Assembly (NCBI GenBank): GCA_029207755.1
Contig: JARCOQ010000003.1
Coordinates: 98,348,646-98,412,645 of the forward strand
Reading direction: 5' to 3'
Length of the DNA stretch: 64,000 bases
From: Chamaea fasciata
Taxonomy: Eukaryota; Chordata; Aves; Passeriformes; Sylviidae
Shown here: positions 11,237 to 23,500 of the stretch, one piece after another
Layout of the letters: each line of letters opens with the position of its first letter
Numbering within the stretch: the first letter of the stretch is position 1
Made by a program: the position numbers and the translations under genes
Notes under the pieces: generated by a model
Database searches by the model: none
The model's input: the letters and a program-made list of their open reading frames with translations, nothing else
What the model was told of the DNA's origin: nothing

Positions 11237-13241
11237 CTCCATAAATAATCTTCTCTGCTTTTTTGAAAACAATGGGCCAATATTTAATAGCAGTCCACAA
11301 CTGACTATCTGACACCACAAAAATCACTTGCCAGGAATAAATCACCAGCCAGAACACAGTCAAAACCAAACACATTTAAAAATAAAAAAACAATTTCTGT
11401 GCTGTGCATGCCTTGACACGTATATAGCCAAATATACATACACAGTCTGCAAACACATTAATGTGTGGCTCATCAGAGAGGTCAAACAGTGGTGAAGCAG
11501 AATGAGCTTGTGGTTTATCTGAGCAGAGAGCCACTGTCTGCAGCCTGTGAAAATGTTAGTACATTAAAGCACTGCAAAGTGGATGACAGATTATAGAATC
11601 TGTGAATTCAAGTTAACCTGCCCCAAACCATTCCTCAAATGCACTACACAGACAACACTCATTTCAGGTCTGACTCACAGCTTTCATGTTGAAAAGTGGA
11701 AAATTATTTTTAATGTCAAGTGATGGTCAAAGCTAAGGCTGTTAGTTATACCAGAAGATGTAAACCCAAACCTTCCTCAGATTTAACTGTATCCTACTGT
11801 GTCGCAGCCAACACATAGCTCAAACACAACTGCTGAGATTAGGTTATGTACTGGCACATTTTTCCCTCATTCTTCCACACACTTGAAATGAATAAAGCCT
11901 TGAAAAAAATATTTCCAGGCTATATAAAGATACACAAAGAGCAATAAATATAAACAAAAATCTCATGTTTATGTGTTGATATAGTGAGTCAGAATAAACA
12001 TGACAGCTTTACCTGAGAAGTTAGAGTCTGAAAACAAACATCTTATGTTTGGCAACAGGCACAGAAGATTTTTAAAAGAAACACCAAAAATAAACTTAGC
12101 AACATACTTTACAACTCCCACAGGTAGGCCTCATTCACCCAGGCAGACTCACCAAAGTCAAGGAAAAAGCAGAATCCTGTAATGCTGGGTGCTGAGCATT
12201 CCTCAGGCCCTGTATTCCACATGGTGCCTGTATCCCACACAGCTGCCACTTGAACCCTGTCCCTACAGGGCTAACCTGTTCAGACAGCAATCACTGTCCT
12301 GAAAACAATAACAAATTAGAAGTTCAGCAAAGGCTAGCATAGTGAGCTAAACCCACAGAGCCCACATAGCAAAGAAAGAGACTGGGATAAGCACAGTTAC
12401 TTATTTCCAGCTCAGGCAAGAAGGGACACACAACACTATGGCACGGACTTGAACCTCATCAGGGAGTGCTGTCAGCCTCCTCCATCCCTTTGTTAATTCT
12501 GTTCTGACCCCTGTGACACCTGAATTTCTCATGTATGATCCAGAAAGATGATTTTTCTACCAGGGTAACAAGGAAGACAAGGGGATTGTGAAAGACACTG
12601 CTAACCCTGGATTGTGGTAATGGAAAGTTAATTCCACATAGTCTAAACCATTTTGGAGTAGACAATGGATAGAGTACTTCCACCTGGCAGAAATTCCAGT
12701 TTAACTATGACAAACCTACTCATGGAAGAAACAGAGGGAAATTTTGAAAGCTGGGTATTATGAGTAACAGACATTTAATCAAAGAATAGATAAAAGAACA
12801 CAAGAACCATGAAAGCCACAAAAACTTCCATATTGTTAGTGTCTGAACAAAGAAATATATCCTGAGTTGTAGTTCATCAGATGTAAAAGCATAAGATTAG
12901 CAGAGAAATCTGGATAGGTTGGATTTAGTAGGACGTCTGGCCCCAACCTCAGATAGAAGCAATATTTCAATTTTTACCTCCCAGACAGAAGGTACAACAA
13001 CACAAATTCATATCAAAAACATTGGCCTTTTGTCTGTATCCACTTGATTCAATAAAACTATAATGGTAAAGTATTTCCCCTTTACATTTGAAACCAAAGC
13101 TTAGCAAGCCAGAGGTTAAACCATGAGGTTTTTCATTAAGACTCTTTGCTCTTGCGTGCCAAAGCATTGTTTCCTTCTTGGGACACAGTTGCATAGGCAG
13201 AACTATGGCTTGTACTAACCACAGTCAGAGAAATGGCATCC
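11237..13241. other. Non-coding single-copy DNA
   Basis: About 2 kb of AT-rich sequence with no recognisable gene, repeat or RNA. The open frames are under 80 codons and unsupported. A TGAGTCA AP-1-type heptamer occurs near 11986, alone, and is not called as a site. Confidence 0.55.
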
Positions 13242-13245
13242 TGCC

Positions 13246-13320
13246 TTTTTTTTTGTTTTGGTTCTTTTTTTCTTTTTTTCTTTTTTTCTTTTTTTCTTTT
13301 TTTTTTTTAATTTTTTTTTA
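13246..13320. repeat. (CTTTTTTT)n microsatellite and flanking T-rich tract
   Basis: Single C residues fall at exactly 8-base spacing (13264, 13272, 13280, 13288, 13296), each followed by seven or more T, giving five units. Longer T runs flank them. The other strand is pure purine, AAAAAAAG repeated. Such homopurine/homopyrimidine mirror tracts can form triplex structures and are length-variable. Confidence 0.95.
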
Positions 13321-13525
13321 TAGTATGGTCATTCAGTCATTTTAGGAATACATGCTAAAATAAACACATTCAAGTAGCAACAGAATAATTGCCCTTCCCA
13401 GGGCTGTGAACTCTAATTTTTGCCTCTTCTAGTGCAGTATCATTTCTTGCACCTCAAGTATCACACATTCACACATTCACTAATGGTGTGTCTCAAGCTG
13501 AGGAAAGGGGAGTTATAACATGGTT

Positions 13526-13609
13526 CTCTGAGTGTTATATCTGGTGGGTTTTATTAGAAAATAAATGACTCTGTGTTATACCTGGTGGTTTTTGTTAGAA
13601 AGCAAATTA
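13526..13609. repeat. Imperfect 43-bp tandem duplication, 2 copies
   Basis: Two adjacent copies start at 13526 and 13569, both beginning with CTCTG. They share the blocks GTTATA, CTGGTGG, TTTT and TTAGAAA in the same order. They differ by a few substitutions and short indels (for example TATCTGGTGGG against TACCTGGTGG), so the duplication is older than the 28-bp triplet near the window start. Confidence 0.85.
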
Positions 13610-15949
13610 AACCTTAACTCTCCAAATTTACTGGCTAAATGACCAATTTTATCCTTCACTGAGTTCAGTTTGGCATCTTTTGAAGTCAGTGAGAGTTTTT
13701 TCATTGAATGTTAAAATACATCATAATGAATCAATAATTATCCACAGTTGCTTGATAGATGGGACTTCTGTTATTTTCCACAGATATTAAGAGAATTTTC
13801 TGCTATGTTACTAATTTTCATTTTTTTCCTACTGCCCTGTGTGGACACTCTCTGCTTGTAGCCAAATTTCCAGCAGATTTTTTTTCTGTTTAATGAAAGT
13901 GATCATTCTTCCAGAGAGGTTTCCTTTCTCTTGGTGGCATCTTAGCTGTTGACAAAGTCAGTGCTCTCTGAGGAGTCAGGGCTCCACACCTGCTACCCTT
14001 AGTGTGGGAACAAGCCTCCTAGAAGGAATCACTGCTGCAGGTGATGGGACAAGCCCTGGATAATAAAACTCCTTCATTCCCAGGCTAGAGAGTCCCCTGC
14101 CACTTCTGGACCCATTCCCTATGGTGTCCTTGCAGCATCATCTCTCAGTATTACTCACCAATGATCTTCCATTTCTGCTTGAAATGTCAAAAAGCTGAAA
14201 AAATTTGGTGGCCCTATAACATTTCTTGAGGAAAAATAATTTAATTTGAAACATTCCCTCACTATTACTTTCCTTCTCCGAGTTCCTTCAATTTCATGAG
14301 TTAAGAGTACATAATCTTAGTTCCTGACCTTGAAGGAAATCTGATCCATCATCAGAAATTTTATCTATCTCCCTCCACACACATAGTACAGAAGCATATT
14401 GGTCAGAAAAGAACAGAAGAATGCATATGCCTATCAAATATGCTCAGGCTTGCAGGAGCTACCAAATATCTTTATACAAGAGGCAGAGCTCTTCAGGGAA
14501 AGCTAGAGCATGCCAGCTGTGCTTTCCGTGGTCCCCCAAAGCCCTGAAAAGGAACACTAAACTTGAGGTTCAATGTACTTTTAGTCCCCCTGTGTGTACA
14601 CAAGACCCCCCCTGCCTTGTGCTGTTCAACAAAATATTTTACATTAGTACAGTTTTCCTACTTTAACAGCCTTTCTGTCCCACAGTATGCACAGGAGGCA
14701 ATTTCTGTTGATATGGGAGATAATGAGGACTTAGATGTTACTACACTGTGCCTATATACCAGTTTTCAGAATAGGTTTTTATGCTAGCCAACATTAGAAA
14801 CCATCCTCAGCACAAGCCAAGTCAAAAGCAAGGAAAAATACTTATTTATAAAATCCAAAATAAGCAACAAAGTTGTAGAGATTTTTAACATATGGCTAGC
14901 AAAAAGAAAACTTTCTCTAAAATCAAGTCCAAGAGGCCCACCATCACCTCTCCTTGTCTCACTTTGTATCTAACTGCCAAACAAGATCTAAACCACATCT
15001 TACCCACAGGGACAGGGTCTCAGAGTTGGTGTACACCCCCCCATCACAAATATATATTCACAGAAGGGAACTTGCGGCCAAGGAAGAAGGCTAATTTATA
15101 ACCCTGTACTCCTTCTTGGAGTTTTGCATGAAGGTTCATTCAAATTCATCACCCCTCCTTAATTCAGGTGTTGGCTTCAATGTCATTTCTCTGGATTATT
15201 TACTGGCCTAACATTTTCAAATGCAAATATCCCTTCAATAGGCCAGGTGCAAATATCTCTTATCCTTTACTGAGCTATCAGTAAATCATTAATCCACAGA
15301 GGAGCAAAACACTCCAACTTATCAGAATAAATCTTAGTGTGAAGCTTTTCCAGGCTCCAAATTTCTTATTTCAAATCAGCATGGACCATCACAGTTGATA
15401 CTAACATTAAAGCATGATCTGTGCTTTTGGGGTAGAGGTCTGTGGGATGGATGATTAATGCACTCCAGCTTCTCCCTGAACATTACCATGAGCCCAGTGT
15501 GACATGGTCACCAGGCCTGGAGCAAAAGCAGAAAGAGTCCTTGTTGTCAAGTGTGAAGACAAGCATTTAATAGTTCTTCAGAGTTTTAGGCTACAGGAAC
15601 CCACGGCATCTGCAACAGAGGATCTGAATAGATGTATTCTTCCAGCAGATTCTGACATATATTTATTAATACAACATGAAAAAAGGGGGGAAAGCCATAG
15701 CAGAATCTAAGCCTAAGAATGTCTTAAGCCTCAGCAACTCCAAGTCACCTTATAAAAAGTGCCAGAAAGTCAGATGGGCTGCTGACTTGTAGGTGACCCT
15801 CAGACAGCCTGAGAGCACAGCTCCTGCCTGAAGCTGACCCAGAGCAGGGGTCCTGAGTATCAAAAAGCAAACCCTGCTCAGCTGTGCCTGCATCAGCACC
15901 TCAGCCCCCACACATCACCTGGCCCCGCTCCAGAGAGCAGTTATCTGAA
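13610..15949. other. Non-coding DNA, single-copy
   Basis: No gene is recognised in this 2.3 kb. A short scrap at 13678-13706 (GAAGTCAGTGAGAGTTTTTT) resembles a motif that recurs in ancient amniote repeats, but it is too short to name a family. The open frames, up to about 80 codons, overlap one another and have no recognisable content. Confidence 0.55.
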
Positions 15950-16130
15950 ACCTGCACCAAGGCACACTGAACGTGGAACTGCGGCGCTGAGTCACTCTGT
16001 TTGGGGTTGCCCCCACATTTAAAAACATTTTGGTTATTGATCTAAAGATTCATGACTCACAGGCTCAATATAGTGCTGAGTTTAAAAGACTGCTTTGTTC
16101 TTGAAAGTGACACATATGGTCTCCCCAGGG
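15950..16130. promoter_or_regulatory. Candidate regulatory element with paired AP-1 sites
   Basis: Two AP-1 heptamers, TGAGTCA at 15988-15994 and TGACTCA at 16053-16059, lie 65 bp apart. The first is part of GCTGAGTCA, which also fits a Maf half-site plus AP-1. Just upstream is a small CpG cluster (ACTGCGGCGCTG) in an otherwise CpG-poor window. Retained CpGs and two perfect copies of an enhancer motif suggest, but do not prove, a regulatory element. Confidence 0.3.
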
Positions 16131-17433
16131 CAGCCACCCTCCTCTGCGAAACCTGCTTCCTCAGAAGAAACTCCACAAGGAGTTGAAGAGATGCACAAAA
16201 ATTAAGCAACAGGGGAAGTGAGTGGTGCAGCTATCAATCCATCCATACATTCTTTTCTAGCCTGCAAGGCTCGGATGTGGCAACATTATCCATTCTGTGG
16301 TGCATCACAGAGGATAACCATAATGTCTCTTCTCACTTCCCAGGAGATGAAACTGACATCTCCAGGAGCATTAGGGATCATTCACTATGTGAAACAGTCT
16401 AATTTAACAGCTTTAGACCAAAAGAAGAAATCAAATTGGACTCTGTACACCTAAAAATGTGACCTTGACCTAAAGAAGCACTCTCTAAAGCCACAGAAAT
16501 AATTAGGGGCCAGACTTCAAGGATCTCACCAAATTCATATATGGAAGCAGCAGCAGCAGCTGCAAGTGACCTTGTTGGTGCTCAGTCATGTTCAGAAAAT
16601 ACAAGTGTGTCCTCTTTCATTGTGTTCTAGCATACTTTCCTTGCCTGGGAAAATTCATTCTGAATGTGTGATGTCTCTTTGAATTAACTGGCACGAGTTT
16701 TGTAATCAAGCACTGTTGAGCCAACAGGAAGACAAGGACTTACGGTATTTTAGTGTGGAATACACACAAAAAATCAAAAAAAATGGCCCAATACGCAGTA
16801 GGAGACCACAACACATGCATTCATTCATACAAAAATTAAGTATATAATCACATGATGAGCAAAGGACTTCATATGATGGTATACAAATTTAAAACACATA
16901 CAACCCTATTTAAATAAACTGCACACTGTGCTAGATTCCAAAAAAGATGAAGTTACAGTAATTGTCACTTTCAGTTTTATATAATTTTCCAAATAAAAAT
17001 GTGATAGTTGCCATTAACTAGTACTGACAATGCACATACAGTACACACATTTGTCAATTTCATTAACCTTCCAAATTAGGTATTCACGGGGAGTTAATGG
17101 CAGCATAACACATCATTACAATATTCAATGCAATTTCATGGATATTATGTATAGGGAGAAATTTTAGGCTCTCTTGTTCTTACAGCTGTTAGAAAATATT
17201 ATACTTTGCAAATATCACATTAGTGATCGGCAAATGCTAAATAGCAGAATCTGAATAGCTTGAATTCTGTCCCACTCTCCCGCCTCTCCTCATCAGGGAT
17301 GGGGGTTGCCTCTATTTGTGTCACATTTGGCCGTAAGTAAGAAGTGCAAATCATCTGCCTGGACTTTCCACTCTCCTCACCATTGCTATTACAGCTTCCA
17401 CAGCCCAAATTAGGATCCACGAGATTTGCTCTT
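16131..17433. other. Non-coding single-copy DNA
   Basis: No gene or repeat is recognised except a short CAG-type run (GCAGCAGCAGCAGCTGC) near 16548-16563. It is four to five triplets long and lies in no supported reading frame. The remainder is AT-rich unique sequence. Confidence 0.55.
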
Positions 17434-17530
17434 AATTTATCCATTAACTTTCTTGATGACCTTGGGCAAATCACTTAATTTCTTGCATCTGCAACAATTT
17501 CTTCTTCACAGGGCATAGTGCAGATAAAAT
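17434..17530 (+). mobile_element. MIR (CORE-SINE) fragment
   Basis: The segment contains GATGACCTTGGGCAAATCAC followed by TTAATTTCTTGCATCTGCAA and a TTTCTTCTTCACAGGGCAT-type continuation. This is the MIR central region in sense order ('gtgaccttgggcaagtcacttaa...cctca...'). About 95 bp survive. It is an ancient, immobile copy. Confidence 0.75.
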
Positions 17531-20500
17531 CTATTATGGATCATGAGGGTCTGAAGTACTGGTGGAAGGGTTAATTTCCTTCTCATAACTCAAAAGGGAT
17601 TTTTACTACAATGGGAGGAGGAGGTCTTCCAGCTGGAAATGAGAGTGGGAAGGCATTGGATATGGGAAGTAGAATGTGGGCAGGTGTGGGAATAAGAAGA
17701 AAACAAAAAATACTTTGAATTATATAAATTAAGGTTTATTTGGTGACCAGCTAGGAGAAAGCGAGTGCCTCTTCAGAAGAGAATAAAAATAAAAGGATCT
17801 TAAGTAAAAGGAGTACTCTTAGGAAGTCAGAACATGCAGGAAAGTAACTTTGTGGTGCACAAAATGGGCAGATGGGTCATAGGATTGTACATCTCAAAAA
17901 AACCCCCACGTTCTTACCACCTGCAAAGGAATACGAAAAGATAAGATTGTCCTGCAAGGCCAAAAGTGGACATGAATGACAAAAAACATATTTTTGAGCT
18001 CTGATGCTCTTTAAAGGATTTTCTTTTCTAGACCTCTTTGAATTCCTCAAACCAGTCATATTTGAATAAAGTCAGCAGGACTGAACCTGATGGAAATTGC
18101 TCTAGCTTGTGTAGAAAATCCTTGATTCTAAGACTTTTACATCTTTTGAATTAGAAAGTGTTTAGAAAACAAATAAGGTATAGGAAATTCTCAATATCTT
18201 TCCTTCTGATTAGCATTAAAGTGTTTAAAAAATAAAAACCATCAGCAGTCATGGCAAAATAAACACATACCCATGTGTAATCTAGGAAAACAACAAATTC
18301 CCACGCAATACACCCCCTACAAAAATGGTCAAGGTTACCCAAAGCAATTTTAATTGAGATTTGCCTTTCTGCTTGATGCTGTTTTCCCTACATAGAGCTC
18401 AATATAAGACCTGTTTACCTTGTCAAAGAGGATCAGAGCTAAGTGTCCCAATAGAACTCCTTACCAAAGGAAAGTGGAATTCTCCCTAGGTGGCAGCATG
18501 GTGGGCAGCACTAGCACAGTGCTTCTAACCCAGTTTGCTATGTTGCGTCTTAAAATATCTGAGGTTCTCTATTCATGGGAAATGCTTTGGACGGACCAGC
18601 TTCGCAACAGCCAGCTCGTGTTAATTTGAATCACTTTGGTTTGCTTTTCTCACTGTTGCTCTCACTGCCAAGGGCTGTCAAAACACATTGTCCTGCTTTC
18701 AGAAAAGAGCCCCATACTGTGTCATGGAGAGATACAAAACACAGCTGATAAAACTGCACAGAAGAGTTCAGCTGTCTTCCCAGTCTATGTACTTAAATAG
18801 CATTCTCCTATAGAAGTGAAGCGGTTTGTACATTAATTTGTCTTTCTTCCTCTCCATATGGAGCACCTGCTTAACTTAGCCACCTCATTTAGTACTTAGG
18901 TTTTTCCTGTTAGTTCAGTTTTCCATTTTGAAGACTTGAGTACCAGGAAAGTGAGCTTTTAGCCTCCTTCTTCTCAGAAGAATTAAAGTTATCCATCCAA
19001 TCAGTTCTGAGTGTCAAAAAATTCTGCATTGGCAGACTTTTATTGTTCAGTGTCTCAACTTCCTACTGTAACATACAGAGAAAATACAGAACAAGATGGG
19101 TGACTCTGCATCTCCAATAATTTGTAGAAGAAAACAAAGTAATGTTCTAGCTCCTTTGAATTCTGGCCAGCACAAAACTGTCTGATAACTAGGAAAAAAA
19201 AAATTAAAATAGAAAATTATATAAAAATAGCAAAATAAATAGCAACACTTTTTTTCCTGTAGTTGGAGATTTACCACAGACAGAAAAAGAGCAATCTTTG
19301 ACACAGGAGAGAGGGAATATTTTAATAAGGTGCCGTGCCAATTTGGCTTGTTATTCCTATGCATAAAGTATCCTGATGTCCTTTAAATTAAAAAATAAAA
19401 AAAAGTTCAAGCCGGACAGAAGTGCCAGCAAATGTTATAAGCCAGTGGATAGTGGGTGGGTGGTGTGAAAACGTTTCATAACTGCTAACAGCAACCCTGT
19501 TGTGAACCAAACAGCTGTGCACAGAACACAGGTGTGCTGCACAACAAGGGCTATTCATGCCTTCCCACAGGGTGCTGGCCAGGTTTGTGGAGCCACAGCT
19601 GACCACATAAAGCACCGAGGATGGAAACGGCTGGGAGTGAAATGTCCACTAAAAGTGTAAACACCGGACGCCACACACACACACACACACACACACACGC
19701 GTACATTTTTAGTACATTTTGCTCACTGCTGTAATGAAAAAGAGGTAAGGGTAGCCTATTCTACTGTGGGAAGCAGAGAATATAATGACACAGGAAGTTA
19801 ATAGGAATGTTATGTGCATGAAAAAATACGCAAACAAAACAGAATTGGGATACGGCACAAGCCAAAATAGTCATAAATTAACTGAACATGTTGTTCCAAT
19901 AAATTCTTTCCTCAATGTTTCAAAGACATTTGTAATTATAGAAAATGTAGAAGATATTCCAAATAATGCCAGCACAGGGGTTACAGATTCTCTTTCCTTC
20001 TACAGAACCTCCAAGAGAGAAGAAAATTTCAGGAAAGTAAAATATTATGGTTAAAAATTAAAACCGTTTCCCTTTCATATACTCTGCATAAAGTGTTTTT
20101 CCAGCTTTTCTTCCACAAATATCAGTGCACTAAAGGTTGGGGGGATGGTTGGGTTTTGTTTCCTTTTTTTTATAACAGGATTTTTAGGAAATGGTTTAAA
20201 AAACAATTCAAGTGAAAAAGGAATGATAATCAGGAACCCTTGAATTCTAATTTTGGATATAGAAATCCTGTGTTGGGCATCTCACTTGAGCACACAAGCA
20301 AATAACATGATTCAGTTGCAAAAGGTAGAGTAACTCTGTGTAAAAACAAAGGACTGCTTGCCCAAGCAGATCATCTCTGTCTATTGTACCTATAATGGAA
20401 AGGTAATTATTTGTTAAAAACACAGTCTCCAGATACAATATTAGTCACCACATGGTACACATAAGGAATGAATACTTTCCAGTTGTAGGTAGAGAAAAGC

Positions 20501-23500
20501 CACCTTTCATGAAAAAAACATGGCAATGAAAATGCAGCATACCATAACCATGGTATTAGCTGACTAATATCTCCACATTTAAAACTCTCACCAGCCAGTT
20601 CAAGGTGGAATGCCAGACAATACCAGCTTTGACACAGCAAAGCCCTGTCTGATTCCTACAGCTCCTGGTATTCCTGGCTACATTTCTGCTTTCAAAACAG
20701 ACCACAAGTTATTGACACTGAACAGGGTTGATGTGTCAGCTAATAAAGTGACTCTAAGATAAAAATATATCTATAACAAGGCAAATAAGTGACCCTAGAA
20801 ACATAGAAAATCCTACAATTCTCCAAGTACCCTTTTGCATGAGCACAGTGAAGAACCCTAGTTCCTCTTTCGCATGCTAGTCCAATTTCAATGACATTTA
20901 AATCCTGAACCAAAAATCCTGTTCAGTGCAGATGTAGGGCCTCAGTACAACTGTTAGAGATGAGCAAGAGCAGCATCAGAGATAGGTTCACCGGGTGGCT
21001 GCAGCCACACATCTTTGGCTCCTGGCAGCAGAGCCCAGATCTGTATCTGCCCAACGCTCAGAGTGTGGCTGTCCCACCCCATGAGCAGCAGCTGGTGGTC
21101 AGCCTCCTGAACCACACATCAGAAAACAGCACACACGAGCCCTGCTGTTTGTGTATTATGGCCACTATCTGGGGTAAACTGAACATCCTCTCTCACCAAC
21201 TACAAAGGTCTAGAGAAATGCTTTTATCGCATTGTTATTTTTGATTTCTTCTAAGATGGCCCCACCTGTCACAGGAAAATGAGTCCCAAGATCAACCAAG
21301 ATCAGCAATTTGCATGTTCGTTTTAGATGCTATTTAAAAAGCTGATTAAAAATCCAGTGTTTGACACCATTAAAACACTTGCAACTGAAAAAGGGTCTGC
21401 AGATCTTCACTCATCCAGTGAGCATCAGCAGCTGTGCTCCAGTGGGACACACATTTCACATTAGTCACAATTTTGCCCATAATCCTCAAGAAATGGAGCC
21501 ATCGCAGGAAACCGGAGTGTAGTTCACACTCTGCCTCTATTAAGTCCCTGGCCTCTCTGCCAAGCTGGTGGAAAGTGCCTAAAGTGGCTGAACACTCAGA
21601 TTTGGGCTGAGATTCCCAATTTATCACCTCTAATCTAAGAAATATTTAACATATTCAACCAGAGGAGTTAGTTCTGCTTCTTCTCACTGTTATTCCTACA
21701 TGAGTCTACTGATGTTGCAGGTATTTAGTCACACTTTCTTGTCTATAAAATATGCAGTAGAAATTTAAGTAGTACTAAGGCAAAAATAGTGTAAAGACTG
21801 TCTAGCAGCTTGTAATTAGGAACATTTCATTCGTCACAGCTTACTTAGGAGTGATTTACACTTGCCTCAAAATGTTGAGCAAACCTGAAGCACATGCTCA
21901 CAAAATTCTCAAATTCCTTTTGGAGATCTCCCTGTAACTGACAAACTCAGCTTCTTTCCAAATGTACCAGAATTTGATGTCTAACAACTGAATTATATCT
22001 ATCTTTCTTGCAGCACTTCTGTAAGCCAGCATCCTGTATTTAAAGAGTCACTGGGCAAATTACAGGACTTTTGGATCTACTATCTCTCAGTAAGTGCTGG
22101 TACTATACTGGAACCAGCATGTTTGGCTTCTAATGATAACATCCTTGAGAAAGGTTTTCAAAAACTAGAGAAGCTGAGGTTCTGGACTGTAATATTTGTC
22201 AAAAATTGTTTAAACAATGGCACTGGCTCTCCATTTATTCAACTATTACAGGTTTACTCTAGCTATGCTTGAGAAAAAGCAAGAGCAGGTCCAACACAAG
22301 CAGACCTAACACCTTTTAAAGGAAACCTTCACATTGACATTCTCATATTAAACCTTCCAATCAATCTTACACAAACGCTATTTTAGTGCTTTTTCATGTG
22401 GAAATGAATGACTTGCTGTTCTTTTGTGTGATAATTTAGCTAAGCAACAATTATTACTTTGTGTTCTCAGCTGTGGAAGGGATGGAGCTGAGTTACTTCA
22501 GTTCATTCCCTTTCCTCTCTCTTCGGAATTATAAATTATATAGTTTTGTCCTTATAAGAAGTTTGCAACCAGAAAAAAAATCAAATTCATCTGAATATTT
22601 ATCTCACCTAAATGTTACTATAGAAATTCAATTTCTAATCTCAAACACAGATAAACCTTTGCATTCATACTTTTTCCTCCAAACTGTTGATATATTTTTT
22701 ACAAATCCAGATCAAATTTTGTCCTTCAGCTTCTTATAGGGATTTGTACATAAAGGTTAAGAACAAAAAATGAACAGAACAACTGCTGTGAAGGAGAGGT
22801 ACAGCATGTAAAAAATAAAATCCTTGTTCATACTATCCTTTTTATTCAAAAGCTGTGATTCTATAAAGTTCTTACAGCAAGCTTCCAGATAAATTAAATA
22901 ATGGATTAATATATATTATACAAGTTATCTTTACAACAATAGATTAATATACTATTAAGTCACACATATTTTCTTCTCATTATTTATTACAGTGATGAGC
23001 CCAGTAGCACTGGCATAGTTAATGCCACTGCAAAAATTCAAACCCAGTGAAGCCTTCCATGTACAAATCACACTAATCACTTCTTAGAAGCAGATTACCT
23101 TCAAATGAGAAAATGTGAAGAAATTGCACCAACTGCAGCAAACAAAAAACCCACTAGTTATTTAAAGAAAATTGCACACAGCAATGTTGCCAAGATGTTA
23201 CAGTGTCTCCATCACAGCTGGAGGTGGATGGCTTCTGTAGGCTTGGGCAATTCACATTTCAGATTCTTTTCCCATTGCCCACATGTTCAATTTTACTCAA
23301 CAGTAAGCCCTATTTCTCCCTTATTTACCTTCTAAAGCAAAGCCTACATTGGTGGGAATGAACACCAAAGTGACACTTAGAAAAAGCAACATCATTTGAA
23401 CAGCTGTAGACAGTCTGTTATTTATCAGAAATTTTAACAAAGGCCAAAGGAAAAAAGCAGCAGTTCAGCAGAGAGCGAGTCCTGCCCTAGCACAGCTGTT

